Shown one piece after another: positions 53,957 to 64,000 of a DNA stretch of 64,000 nt. The notes beneath the pieces are model-generated. The model worked only from the letters and a program-made list of their open reading frames with translations. It searched no databases and was not told the DNA's origin. Positions within the stretch are counted from its first letter, which is position 1, and the number at the start of each line of letters is the position of its first letter. The stretch spans positions 22,982,255 through 23,046,254 of the forward strand of contig NC_049981.1 in NCBI RefSeq assembly GCF_000003815.2, in the 5' to 3' direction. The DNA comes from Branchiostoma floridae. Lineage: Eukaryota > Chordata > Leptocardii > Amphioxiformes > Branchiostomatidae. A program made the position numbers and the translations under genes.

Positions 53957-54175
53957 GAACACACCCACTTTGCCTGCTCTACACACCAACTTTGCCTGCT
54001 CTACACACCAACTTTGCCTGCTCTACACACCTACTTTGCCTGCTCTACACACCTACTTTGCCTGCTCTACACACCTACTTTGCCTGCTCTACACACCAAC
54101 TTTGCCTGCTCTACACACCAACTTTGCCTGCTCTACACACCAACTTTGCCTGCTCTACACACCAACTTTGCCTTT
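53957..54175. repeat. 22-bp minisatellite, ~10 copies
   Basis: Unit CTACACACCAACTTTGCCTG plus CT, with CCTACTTT as the main variant in the middle copies. It lies 215 bp upstream of the sulfotransferase start codon. Because 22 is not a multiple of 3 and the unit lacks stops, all three frames are open; these frames are not genes. Confidence 0.95.
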
Positions 54176-54388
54176 GCGACACACTTCCCGAAGTTTTTTC
54201 TTCGCAACACACTTAATTGACTTACTTCCTTTGGTCTCTAAGCTCATTTGGTAGGTTTTTATACAAATTCATGCCACCGGTAAATCTGCCTGGAGATTAG
54301 TATCAATGCCCTTTTTGTCAATGGATAGTATTCTTTAAAAATACCGTAAAGGCAACATTTATTTTCCAGTGGTCTACTTTCTGCAAAC

Positions 54389-56314
54389 ATGGGACAACGC
54401 CTCGCGTATTTCGTCACGGCCCCGGTTATGTTCGGCCTGCTGTTTGCTGTATACGTTAGGTAAAAATAGTCTCTAAAGACTTCTAAGTTTCTTAGAAAAT
54501 ATCAGAAATTGGCAAATAGACTTAATAAAATGCCAGCAGACTTAGCCGTCCATAGAGTTAAGATTTTGCTTGGCAAATGGTAATTCTGTCCGGCTTATCC
54601 TCTGGAATATGATTCAGTCTATTTGGAAACCATAAAGTACGTAAAGCGTCTTCCACGCATACTCTCCAAGCAAAGGTTCGATTCAGGTTGTTGTTTTATG
54701 CGTTATAGCCACTTTTGATGAGATGGAGGTAATTAATTTACCAGTAGATTAGAATACTATTAAAAGAACAATTTAGAAACAAGTTAGCACAACTTTTCAA
54801 CTATCACGTTTTTGTCGTGAAATTCTAAAGAGAAGCTGTAATAATCAAGTCTGAATATCGCTTGAAGTGTTATGTAACGTCGATTCAATTGATAACCAAA
54901 ACTGTGACCTTGCTTTGATGTCAGTTGATCGGCCTGAATCTACAGGACATACCATTATTTTTTCCCGTTATTTTTCAGTCATCTAACTACGGATATCATC
55001 AAGTCGGCGACACCTTTTGCACGTTTCAAAACGCTGGAATGCGTGGGAGGGAGGGAGAGAAAACGCATTGCTTACCCCAGAAACCACAAAGTAGCAGGGT
55101 CCACTTTCTCGTGGTCAGTACTTAGTCGCTATGCATACACCAAAAGGCTGAATGTTGTCGTTCCCAATCCCTGGGACGTGGCTAGCAGTATGTATCCGTA
55201 CACACTTAATCCACACCATTACATGTCTCCTCCCCCCAATCAAACATTTGATATTTTTCTGCACCACACTGTTTATAACAGAACGCGTTTTCAAGAAATA
55301 ATGCCGAAGGACACAGCTTACGTCACCATTATTAGGAAACCACTAAGTCACCTACAATCAGCCTGGAATTACTATGATTACTCGAAAAGGTTTCGGTTGC
55401 CAAGAGTTAAGGATCCAATCGCAACGTTTTTGGCCAACCCGGCAAAATACGATCGCAGTTGTGGCCACGGAATACACCTACCGGTTTGCCTCACCCAAAA
55501 TTCTATGTCTGTGGATCTCGGATTCCCCCCTAGCGACAACAAAAAAGTAACGCTGGGTTCAGACCCTGACAGGAGAGAGAACATCACCCAAACGTTCGTG
55601 CGGACGATTGACCAAGACTTCGACCTGGTCATGCTCACAGAGTACTTTGACGAGTCGCTGGTCCTTCTGAAACGTTTGATGTGTTGGACAATACAGGATA
55701 TCATCTACATTAAGAAAATCAATGTCAAAAATCGCAATGGTGAAGAGATTCAACTCCCAACGCAGCTCCAACAGACTCATGAGGACTGGAGCTACGTGGA
55801 CTACGCACTCTACGACCACTTCAACAAGTCACTTTGGAGAAGGATCAACTCAAGCGGCAACGATTATTGGGGAGAAGTCAAATATTTCAAAGATTTGAAT
55901 CAGGAGATAAGTAAGCAATGCCAGGACCCCTGCTCGTTTCACAGGGGGAAGCCACCTTTTGAGGTGAACAGTACAAGATGGAGTCCCGGCTTTACGGTAG
56001 ACAGCGATCTTTGCTCGTTGCTCAGAAGAAACTACTGGTGTCATATGTCTATTCAAGCAGAGCGTGTTGGCAAGTCGCTGCAGCTGCCCCCGCACATTAG
56101 CAGCATAACTACCAACATGTGGAAGAAGGAAACACTATTGAATGTAGTGAAGCCACACTGTATATATTGTGAACTACCCAAGAAGTGTGAAAACCTGGAT
56201 ACCTTGACTCACTTCTACCGCGATGGGTACATCAGCAAGGAGGTGTATCAGAAGACAAGACAACAACTGTGTCAAACAGAAAATAGCAACAAAAAGGAAA
56301 GTCAAAAAAAGTAA
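54389..56314 (+). CDS. Galactose-3-O-sulfotransferase (GAL3ST) family enzyme
   Basis: Type II Golgi enzyme that moves sulfate from PAPS to the 3-OH of galactose on glycolipids or glycans. Exon 1, 54389-54459, codes for MGQRLAYFVTAPVMFGLLFA, a short cytosolic end and signal anchor. Exon 2, 54979-56314, joins in phase 2 to give ~468 residues. PAPS 5' site: YPRNHKVAGSTF (residues ~56-67), a variant of the usual KTHKT(A/G)S, with Asn and Val in place of Thr. 3' phosphate site: VTIIRKPLSHLQSAWNYY (~140-156). Family blocks PNPWDV and FLHHTVYNRTRFQEIMPKD are clear. There are N-glycosylation sequons (NQT, NRT, NIT) and a Lys/Ser-rich C-terminus. The donor site and start are chosen by exact phase match. 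The precise acceptor sugar cannot be told. Confidence 0.88.
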
Positions 56315-56628
56315 AGGAAAAAGAAAGAAGCGTGCGCGTCACTGATGGTCATTAGTTTGTGTTGAGGAGAAAGCATGCAGTGAATCAATCGAACTAGTAC
56401 AGACCATGGAAGAGACAATCTTGTTTTTTTTCTTCCAAATTGCATTTCTAAATACAAATTAGAAATATAAAGGTTAAGACTAGAAGCTAGTGCAGTTGTG
56501 TCGATTAAGGAGGCCAAGGAAAAGTAGATATCTTTATATCATAGTCGTAGTCGTGTACATATGTGGCTGGAATATTCTTGTATTTTTCATTGCAAGATTA
56601 CATAAAGATAAACTAGAAAGGCCGATAT
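56315..56628. other. Sulfotransferase 3' flank
   Basis: No gene or clear poly(A) signal seen. The stretch ends at the poly-T that marks the tail of the minus-strand LINE. Confidence 0.5.
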
Positions 56629-58112
56629 TTTTTTTTTTTAAAGTTCTTTCTTTTTATTCATTTCAAAATAAGGAGAACAAAATCATGGCACAACAAACAA
56701 AATTCGTGACGCACATGCATGACAACAAAACTGATACATAAAACCAGTAGACAATAAGAACCATAAAAATTAATGAGAAATTATGAGGACCCCGGAAAAT
56801 AAATTAAACAATGGCTAAAGGAAACTTAAATCAATACAACATATAATTTACCCCACTTCCCGATGTGTTTAGGCATTTTGTCTAATCTTTTTGCAATGAT
56901 GCATTCTAATTTATGGACATAAGACACAAATGAAATAAAACTAGATAATTCTAATTTCTGTTGTCGATACTTGAAAATATAAATCTTAGCTAAGAGGATA
57001 ATAAGATTTGACAGAGCTGGGCAACGGTCACTTAAATCACCAAAGATGACATTGAAAACATTAATATGCAAATGAATATTTGTAAGATTGAAGAACCACT
57101 CATCCACCTTGGACCAGAAATTAGCAACAACTCTACAGTCCCAAAACAGGTGAATGACCGTCTCTTCTTCTTCATTGCAAAGGCTACACCTAGGAGAGTT
57201 TATTAATTTCCAAGTGAACAATGTTTTATTAACAGTTAAAAATTTAAAAAGCAATTTATACTGAAACATTCTGGTGTGGGTATCTATAGAGAGCTTGTAG
57301 GGTAGGCAGTACACTTGTTTCCAAGGTATGGGTATATCAAAATATTCTTCCCAGGAAAGTTGTATTTTATATGAGGGTTCACACAAATTGGTTTCTTTCA
57401 TAAAAAAGATATACAAATATTTGTTAATCTTCTTCTTCTGACACCAAGTTCTGTCCCTACAAATGGGCATACAAACACGTAAATCTGGAGATGGATGTTT
57501 TAAAGACGATTTCCAATAAACTGGAATCGCTGAAGTTAATTGAATATATTGAAATTCCGGACAGGTATTACCAAATTTTAGCGAGAAGTTTGTATAAGAA
57601 AGCAATTTGTTTTCAGAATCTAAAATATCATTCAAAAATCTTACCCCCGCTGTGTCAAAAGATGAAGAGAAAAAGGGTTTCCCGGCAATACGTATTTTAG
57701 AATTGAGACAAAGAATTTGCTGCTTGATTTCCTCCACCCCCTCAGGCGGTCGTAACTGGAAACGAAGCCAAGCCTGTATAACTTGTTTGAAGAAGGAGCT
57801 AATGGGTGCTGGTTTACCCAAAAGATTGTCAAAGTCACATGAAGTAAGTTGTGCAAAAGGAAACAAACTTGTTCGAAACAACGGACAGGACATAAATAAA
57901 AATTTGGAACAAAACCATTCCTTGTTAAGTTGAAGTTTGGGTACCCATGAGGCTTTTAATGTTAGGTCCACGGCACGCAGATTTCGCAGTTTAAGACCCC
58001 CTTGTTCATATGCACTATAAATAGTTTTTCTTTTAATACGTTCAGGACCACCTCCCCAAAGAAATTCAAATATTTTCTTTTCATATTTGTCAAAAAAGTC
58101 CGGTGGAGGGGT
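56629..58112 (-). mobile_element. 5'-truncated L1/Tx1-type LINE ORF2 fragment
   Basis: The minus-strand frame (~380 codons, 57971-56826, with in-frame coding upstream to ~58110: FEFLWGGGPERIKRKTIYSA, YEQGGLKLRNLRAVDLTLKA) matches the ORF2 region after the reverse transcriptase. The Cys/His motif CSLCNEEEETVIHLFWDC is diagnostic of L1/Tx1-like elements. The 3' end is a poly-A (poly-T on plus, 56628-56640). The frame is intact over its length, so this is a rather recent insertion. Confidence 0.85.
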
Positions 58113-58279
58113 CGAAAGAGAGCTGAGTAAGAAAATGAATTGTGTTACAATAAGTGAATTTTAAGTGTTACAATTTGCTTATGAGCAAATTCAGCCATTT
58201 TCACTCCACATGCATCCTTATGCAAAAATGGACTATCTCAGATGCCTATCACCTCCTTGATCTCAGTTAAATTTAGTTA

Positions 58280-58858
58280 AACCGTTATGCGTTAAGTTTG
58301 CAGATGCGCAAATCTCTCATAAGTACACTACAACCAGATCATGAATATGCATGTTTAAGCAAGGACGAAATGCTCAGCTACATTATGTCGACTAAAAAGT
58401 ACAACGTACTGGAGAAGCTCTATAAATTTGTTTACACAAGTTTAAAAAGAGAGGACAGACCAGGCAAAGCACAAGCAATCAACTTGTTGTCCCAAAACCC
58501 CAGCGAGAAACCTTCAGAAGAGCCATCGCCTACCGTGGACCCACCATCTGGAACAGTCTACCACCAGACATACGCACAACCCCAACTCTGGCTTCCTTTA
58601 ATTAAGAGACTCTTAAAGTAATTGGAAGGGCCAAAATGAACGGACTTGAATCATGTAGCAGTTCTCCCTATCATGTATTTTGTATGTATGTAAAAATTGT
58701 GTATATAGACTTATAGGACTTATAAGGACTCTAAACGATGTAAACTGTATCTCTGCTATATACCTTGTCTGACCCTTGCGTCTTCCCTCATGACCTCAAT
58801 GAAAAGCGGCCTGCAGGCCGAATTGAGCTTTCATGAATAAACAAAGGTTCAAACAAAC
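58280..58858 (+). mobile_element. LINE 3' fragment with RT C-terminus
   Basis: A frame around 58500-58600 reads TFRRAIAYRGPTIWNSLPPD, then IRTTPTLASF, the common C-terminus of CR1/L2-like reverse transcriptases. It is followed by a 3' UTR with TGAAAAGCGGCCTGCAGGCC and GAATAAAC plus AAAC repeats. The same tail is found at 15868-15985. Confidence 0.75.
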
Positions 58859-59357
58859 AAACTCTGTAGATTTTAGAAGATATAAAATGTAACCTCTTTA
58901 CATCTATACTTACGTTATCTAACTCAATGCATTTAGCCCATGTTGGGCAGGAATATGCAATAAAGATCATTGTTATCAATGTCATTGTCATCATTGTTAT
59001 TTCATATCCAATGGTCCGATGTTTGCTAGCATCTTTTGCGAATAGATTCAGATATCGCCCTCTGAGTCTGACTTTTATCGTGTCTTATGATTGAATAAAC
59101 AAGATGATGATGGCTGCTTCTTCGTATCCGAAGATCGGTGGGAAGGTTGAACAAACGAAGAATGAACATTACCAGCATTGCAAAATAAAATGTGTAACAT
59201 TTCCGTTTAATGCATCAACTTAGGAAATTTTCTTTTTTTGACAAAAATACAAATTTTGTTGTCGAACAAAAAATACAACTGTGGAACTCCCGTTTCTGAT
59301 ATTGCTAGCAGATAGTAAGTGGAGATGAGCCATTGGATGTCAGTGTTGATGAAACAC

Positions 59358-62300
59358 TCAGCTTACTAATAATACTCCAATCATATTCAAATTCACTGTA
59401 TCCATCAGGTGATTGTCATAGCGTACTGCTGGCCGATACCGTCCGTTCCTGCACCATCTCTCTCTCCACACATCTCTCAAACACCTTCTTGTAGACAGTG
59501 GCAGCGTTTGGCTGAGAAAAAAAAACTTGTTACTAACCCTTCGGGGACATAACCCTCGGCTACCCAATCCCCCAGCATCTGACATCCACGCGATAGTGCT
59601 TGACCCTCTTGTGCTGCTTCTCCTTGAAGATGAACTTGGTCCAAGAATGGCATCTTGGTTTTGTGTAGACGGTTCCCTATTCATAGCTACATTGGGGCTT
59701 GGACTCACTGTATTAGAGCTTGAAGTCAAGTTTTCAGTTATACTCAGTCCTGCGCCAACTCTCACTGCTCCCTGCATCTTTCTGTTATCACGGATTTTCT
59801 CTGCTCCAGCATCACCTATCCCCTTTTCTCCAGTGGTTGCTCTCGGCAATGGTCCCTCTTTAGTTGTTCTAGTTGCTCTACAAGGTAACCCTTGCATTAG
59901 TGCAGCTTCGTTTGTTTTGAGGTAGTGGAACTCCATGTCAAGTTGTTTCGGACATAGGGTGTATTTCTGGCAAGACGTTATCAATTATTTTGATCTTACA
60001 TACAAATTAAGTGTTTCTGATTCACATTGGTGGCTATACATCTAACATGTGATATTCTTAGTGACTACAATTTAATTGCCTTTTTCCATTATGTGGGACT
60101 TGCTTACTAGATATTTACAATTAGCTGTCTCAAAGCCACACCGGGCACATCGGAACGGTTTGTGCTTCTTGTCTTTGGCGTGTTGTTGGAGATCATGTAT
60201 GGAGAGTGCCTTGTACCCACAGGGATCGGGACAGGTTAAGTTATTAGAACTAGCCCATTTGGGACATAGCCCGCGGCCCCCTGATCCCTCAGAAGCATCT
60301 GGCTTCCTCATGGTAGCGCTTGACAATTTCTTGCTTCTCCTGATCGACCATTGTCTTCCAGTAGATGCTTTATGCATGGGTCTATTCTTTGTACTCTTTC
60401 CTAGGCTTCTTGTATTTGCTTGCTGGCTAAAGTACTCTTTTTCCATCTTATCACCGAGCCGTTTCATCAGCTTGTCCTGACTGTCATCTGGAGCAGTATC
60501 TGTTATGTTCCTCCTGCCCAGCTCCCTGCGCAGTTCCTCATTGTTAAGCCTGGGCAGCACTGCTAGGGACACCTCTCGTGACAGATAAGATCTCCTCTGA
60601 CTACAAAGAAAAAAAGTTTATTGTAAATACATGCCCAATTACAAAATACAAGAAACACATGTAACAATGAAAAATACAATTTGATGATGGACAATACCAT
60701 GATGGCTAGAACAACATTCAAATTTTATGCAACATTGTAAAATATACGTGGTGCTAGTTTTGTTGGGTTTGACTTCTACTTTTGAATTCTAGGCAGTGAA
60801 AAACGATGTATGTGTTTTTCTTTATTTCAATGAATGAATGATATTGCCTTGTGCTGCGTTGCTACGCTGTGTTATGTTATGTTATGTTATGCTATATAAT
60901 TTTTTTTCATGTTATCCTATACTATGTTCATGTTGTGTTCATGTTTCTTCATGTCACGTCATGTCGAAAAAAAAACAAGAAAGGTAGGAATACTTTGAAG
61001 ACTGACACCGATAGATGTTTCCTTTCGTAACTTTTTTCTTTTTCTTTCGTCTGAAATATATTTGAGTGTTTTGTGTAAAATGATTTTCAAATATATCTAA
61101 CGTCATCTCGTACCTATTCCGTGTCATTTTAAATGTTGTTTCTGACTATTTCTACAACTTATTCATGTTGCCGTATACACTTATCTCATTTGGACTTGGC
61201 TCAATGAAATGTATTCCAAAACCTATCAACAATCAAATGACCAGCCGACATTCTTACCGTACTGTGCCTTTCTTGTTACTTTTTATCTCCTCGCGGAGCC
61301 GGTCTGCCATGTCTCGACGGTTTGTCCCCACAGTAATGTGTCTCCTACGCAGCTCAACCCTAAGCTCCTTCACGTTTAGCCTGGACACCACCGCTGATGC
61401 TACCCATCGGGATAGGCCGCGGATCTTACTTCTAGCCTGTCTGCAAAAGATGGACAGGAAAGGAATGAAACCTATATTCATCCCCCAAGAAGGAATATAG
61501 GTAGAATGGAATGGTCGGGCTAGTTGGGAAGGTGTTTCTCACTGTCCCGATGTCAGTGGCTGATTGATCTCCTCCCTGGGAGTTTGTAGTCCTAAAAAAG
61601 ATTGTGACCGTTCACCTCCAAGGCCAGACAAATGATTTGAAAAAAAATTATAACCAATAGGAGCCAAGGATTAGTCCAATAGGAAGTCAGGATTCTCTGT
61701 CACTAGAAACCAGTCAGCACAGCCTCCAACCCCATGGTAAAATACAATTTCAAGTCTGACAATAATTGGTTCATGTTGGCAATAATTTATGGATCAATTT
61801 GCAACAGGGTTAGGGTACTCCCTATTCTCCCAGTGGAAGGATTGCTAATAGCGAAATTAAGGATAGGAAAGATCTGCCATAAAAATACCAAACAACACGT
61901 GTACCTAACTGACAAAATCTTTTAAATTATCAAAAAACTTACCTTTTCTTTTTCTTTATCTTTGTTCCACTTTGAACACCCGAAATCACTCTACACTTGA
62001 CGCTATTATCGATAGAATCAGGAGTAACGTCCAATTTAGATGGTTCCGCGATTTTCCTAGGGATAAATTGAAGTAGATCTATTAGTTAGTAATATGTTAT
62101 ACCAATAGGGTCTACATCATGCCATACCTCGGCTATTGCAATTTCATGAGCAGAAAAAAATACATTACATTAAAATACATGCACTTTTTAAGATCAACAA
62201 AATTTGTAGGATTATTTGTAATTATGTCTTGTTTTGTTGTATCTAATTAATTATTCAAGTGATGTTTTGATTGACATTGAACAGGATTACCATACACAAA

Positions 62301-63947
62301 ATATACGAACAAATATATGGAAACACAGAAAAAAACCCATGACCTGGACCGCTATGCGACTACTGAAATCTATGTCTTACCACTCTGGCAAGTCTGAACT
62401 TTGCGGTCATCTTCCCACTCATTCCCTGCCACTCTACTAACAGTGTATTCAAATGATTAAGAACATAGGGCCCAACATTTAAGACAGACGTCGTACACAG
62501 AGTCAATATACAAATGTTCGCGGTTGTTTTTATGTTCGCAGTTTTCCCGGTGGGCACTTCACCGCGAACTTAAAACCACCGCGAATAGTCCTTTTTCCGC
62601 TACCGCGAAATTAAATCCCCGCAAACTTAGTACAGTTAACACTACAGTAGTTAACCTAAAAAAAAGTGGAAGGAATAGTGGAGCGTCACAATCATTACTT
62701 GGGAAGCTTTTTGTTAGCACCACAAGAATGTTACATGCATTACGTATATGATTGAGTGCCATATGTACGAACAATAATATAATTGTTGTTTGCGCTACTT
62801 TGAGATACAAACTGTCAACTAATATTGTTATCATTTGCATTTCTGAAGATCACTGTTTAAATGCATTTCTAACTTTTCTAACCACTTTGATGTTTGACTC
62901 TAAGGTTTACTTTGCAATGTACCTGTCCCTACTCTTGGATGCCAATGGCGAGGAGAATGGATTGGGACTTCCCAGATCTAGAACCCCGAAGACTGGACTG
63001 TGATCAATGACTTGGTTAGATGGATATTTGCACGTCTCTGCTCTGGCCCTGTCTCTGTCCTGTGGCGTGTACACACTTCCAACGTCGTAATCCAAGGAGA
63101 GTTGCTGGGCATGCAGAATGTTGATCAAATCAGACGTAAATATGAAGTAGTCAATTGTGTTTGATCCAGTATATGAAGTAGGGATTGCCAGTCCAGGGTA
63201 ATTGTTATCGATGTTGTCGCATGCCTTGTCAAAGGTGAAGTTAAAATCTCCACCCATGACACATGCTTTCTGACCGTCCTTGTTCTCTGTCAGTGTTTTG
63301 AAAAAGGCAAGGAGGTCTCGAAATATCAACTGTTTTTCTTCATGAGGACATTTGTGCGGTCCGTGCCATGAGATGGCGATGAAGTCTTTAACATTTGGCT
63401 CCTTCTCTATTGCGATGTTGCTACTGGCTACATGTCCAGTAGGCTGATCTTTGATTGACATTTCCGATATGCATATCCGACCTCGATGTTGGATTAGATT
63501 GGGGTACTTGGCTCCGATCAATTTGTACGAGTCTAACCGTTTTAGCTCAAACAGTTCGCTGTTCCATATTATCCCTGCTTCATTGACTACTCCCGTGTAC
63601 CAAAAAGTTTCCTCTAGCTGAAGCTGACTGACTGGATCAGCCCAAGGACACTCTTGCACAAAAAGAACTGAAACGCGTGCCTGTTCTTGAAGCTGACCGA
63701 GCAAAAGTTTACGCAAAGTTGCATTGCCGGTGCCTCTTGTGTCTCCCTTGAAGTTGACGGAAGCAATGCCGTATCTGTAGGGATGCCTTCCGTGGTCCGT
63801 GTTGGCAGCTCGCATCAAAGCTTCGTTCACTTCAGTTGTATCATCTTCGCTACTATCTCTTGGTTTCCTCTTTCTGCCATGCGATGCAGCTTCTAACGTT
63901 TTGCGGGAGATGTGTTCTGCTTGGTAGACGGGATTTGAAGTCGTCAT
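59358..63947 (-). CDS. EEP-nuclease, SAP-like and zinc-finger protein
   Basis: Exons on the minus strand with matching phases: 63947-62923 (ATG at 63947, after CAGTACAAG), 62056-61943, 61440-61258, 60600-60108 (or read through to TAA at 60072) and ~59966-59358. Residues 1-50 hold an NLS-like RKRKPR. Residues 58-325 form an endonuclease/exonuclease/phosphatase fold: ASVNFKGDTRG, FVQECPW (Glu99), SWHGPHK, GGDFNF (Asp234, Asn236), NTIDYFIF, DHSPVFG (His316). Two SAP-like repeats follow in exons 3 and 4 (VVSRLNVKELRVELRRRHIT; VLPRLNNEELRRELGRRNIT), then zinc fingers LTCPDPCGYKAL and FRCARCGFETAN. This suggests a nuclear DNA-binding nuclease. Substrate unknown. The last exon is uncertain: its linker matches the paralogue at 36497-37405, but the C-terminus differs. 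Confidence 0.72.
59416..59511 (-). other. Alternative C-terminal exon candidate of the EEP gene
   Basis: After an acceptor-like TTTTTTTTCTCAG (59512-59524, minus strand), 32 codons read PNAATVYKKVFERCVEREMV, then QERTVSASSTL-stop. This looks more protein-like than the frame running through from the upstream linker. A donor that would fit must lie well upstream, as the nearest one would give an intron of only ~24 nt. Undecided. Confidence 0.35.
60868..60895. repeat. (GTTAT)n short tandem repeat
   Basis: Four to five GTTAT units in the intron of the EEP gene, followed by looser ATGTT-rich sequence to ~60970. Confidence 0.8.
62509..62640. mobile_element. MITE related to that at 52532
   Basis: Contains inverted AAATGTTCGCGGTTG / CCGCGAATAG, then ACCGCGAAATTAAATCCCCG, the same sequence family as 52532-52785. 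It lies in the intron after the EEP exon. Confidence 0.7.
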
Positions 63948-64000
63948 CTTGTACTGGTGGTAGGTACTGGTGATAAGTTTTGGACCTTGTCAGATCAAAC
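63948..64000. other. Upstream flank of the EEP gene
   Basis: 53 bp, no start or promoter recognised. A possible acceptor (CTACCACCAG, minus strand) just before TACAAGATG leaves open that the gene has a further 5' exon beyond the window. Confidence 0.4.

Larger units (their letters stand above)
50749..54388. other. Intergenic region rich in MITEs and short repeats
   Basis: No host gene recognised. Besides the elements listed separately it holds a 19-bp triplicate, AACTGTAAATAGAACAATT (50998-51050), a GTAGTGTGTACATAA triplicate (51490-51540) and possible poly(A) signals for the Roc/Death gene (51390 region; 52281 region, TCAATAAAGTG). Confidence 0.6.

Noticed and set aside
53852-54254. Three overlapping frames with LPALHT / FACSTH / LCLLYT repeats
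   Set aside because: A 22-bp stop-free tandem repeat opens all frames; no Met-led or conserved protein. It also lacks the unique spacers a CRISPR array would need.
59527-59925. 132-codon plus-strand frame
   Set aside because: Antisense shadow of the linker exon of the EEP-ZnF gene.

Overview
The window is animal nuclear DNA: split genes with GT-AG introns, AATAAA signals, LINE, SINE and MITE remnants, and five N-filled assembly gaps. The gene content (a GBF1 close to the vertebrate protein, a C-type lectin/kringle secreted protein, an LRR-Roc-COR-FN3-Death protein, a 5S-rRNA-derived SINE and many short inverted-repeat elements) best fits a cephalochordate (amphioxus, Branchiostoma). The species is an inference from content and was not tested by search.

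Layout. 1-3263: non-coding, with no exon recognised. 3264-27595 (+): GBF1, the Golgi ARF exchange factor, from the late DCB domain to the stop codon and poly(A) signal; its first ~130 residues lie outside the window or were not found. Its introns carry a 5S-type SINE, several MITEs, minisatellites built from exon-edge sequence, and two partial copies of exon starts lying just upstream of the real exons. 28438-34252 (-): a seven-exon secreted protein (signal peptide, three tandem linker exons, one C-type lectin domain, one kringle). 36497-37405 (-): a zinc-finger fragment that stops exactly at the edge of a large element. 37407-42573: a foldback-like element with long terminal inverted repeats and arms of ~195-bp tandem repeats in opposite orientation, nearly every unit holding the CRE-type palindrome TGACGTCA. 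42566-50748 (+): an LRR-Roc-COR-FN3-FN3-Death gene whose first exon has two frameshifts and a stop, with a CR1-like LINE in its last intron. 50749-54388: MITEs, a LINE tail and a 22-bp minisatellite. 54389-56314 (+): a two-exon GAL3ST-type sulfotransferase. 56629-58112 (-) and 58280-58855 (+): LINE remnants. 59358-63947 (-): a multi-exon gene joining an endonuclease/exonuclease/phosphatase (EEP) domain, two SAP-like repeats and zinc fingers.

Most notable points: (i) the LRR-Roc-COR-FN3-FN3-Death arrangement, a putative GTPase-controlled death-fold adaptor; (ii) the EEP-SAP-zinc-finger gene and its broken paralogue, cut off precisely at the foldback element; (iii) the foldback element itself, with truncated genes pointing away from it on both sides; (iv) the lectin-kringle fusion with tandem exon duplication; (v) recurrent local duplication of exon edges in GBF1.

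The genes do not form an operon-like unit. GBF1 acts in Golgi traffic and the sulfotransferase in the Golgi lumen, the lectin-kringle protein is secreted, and the Roc/Death and nuclease/zinc-finger genes look like lineage-specific, fast-evolving families.
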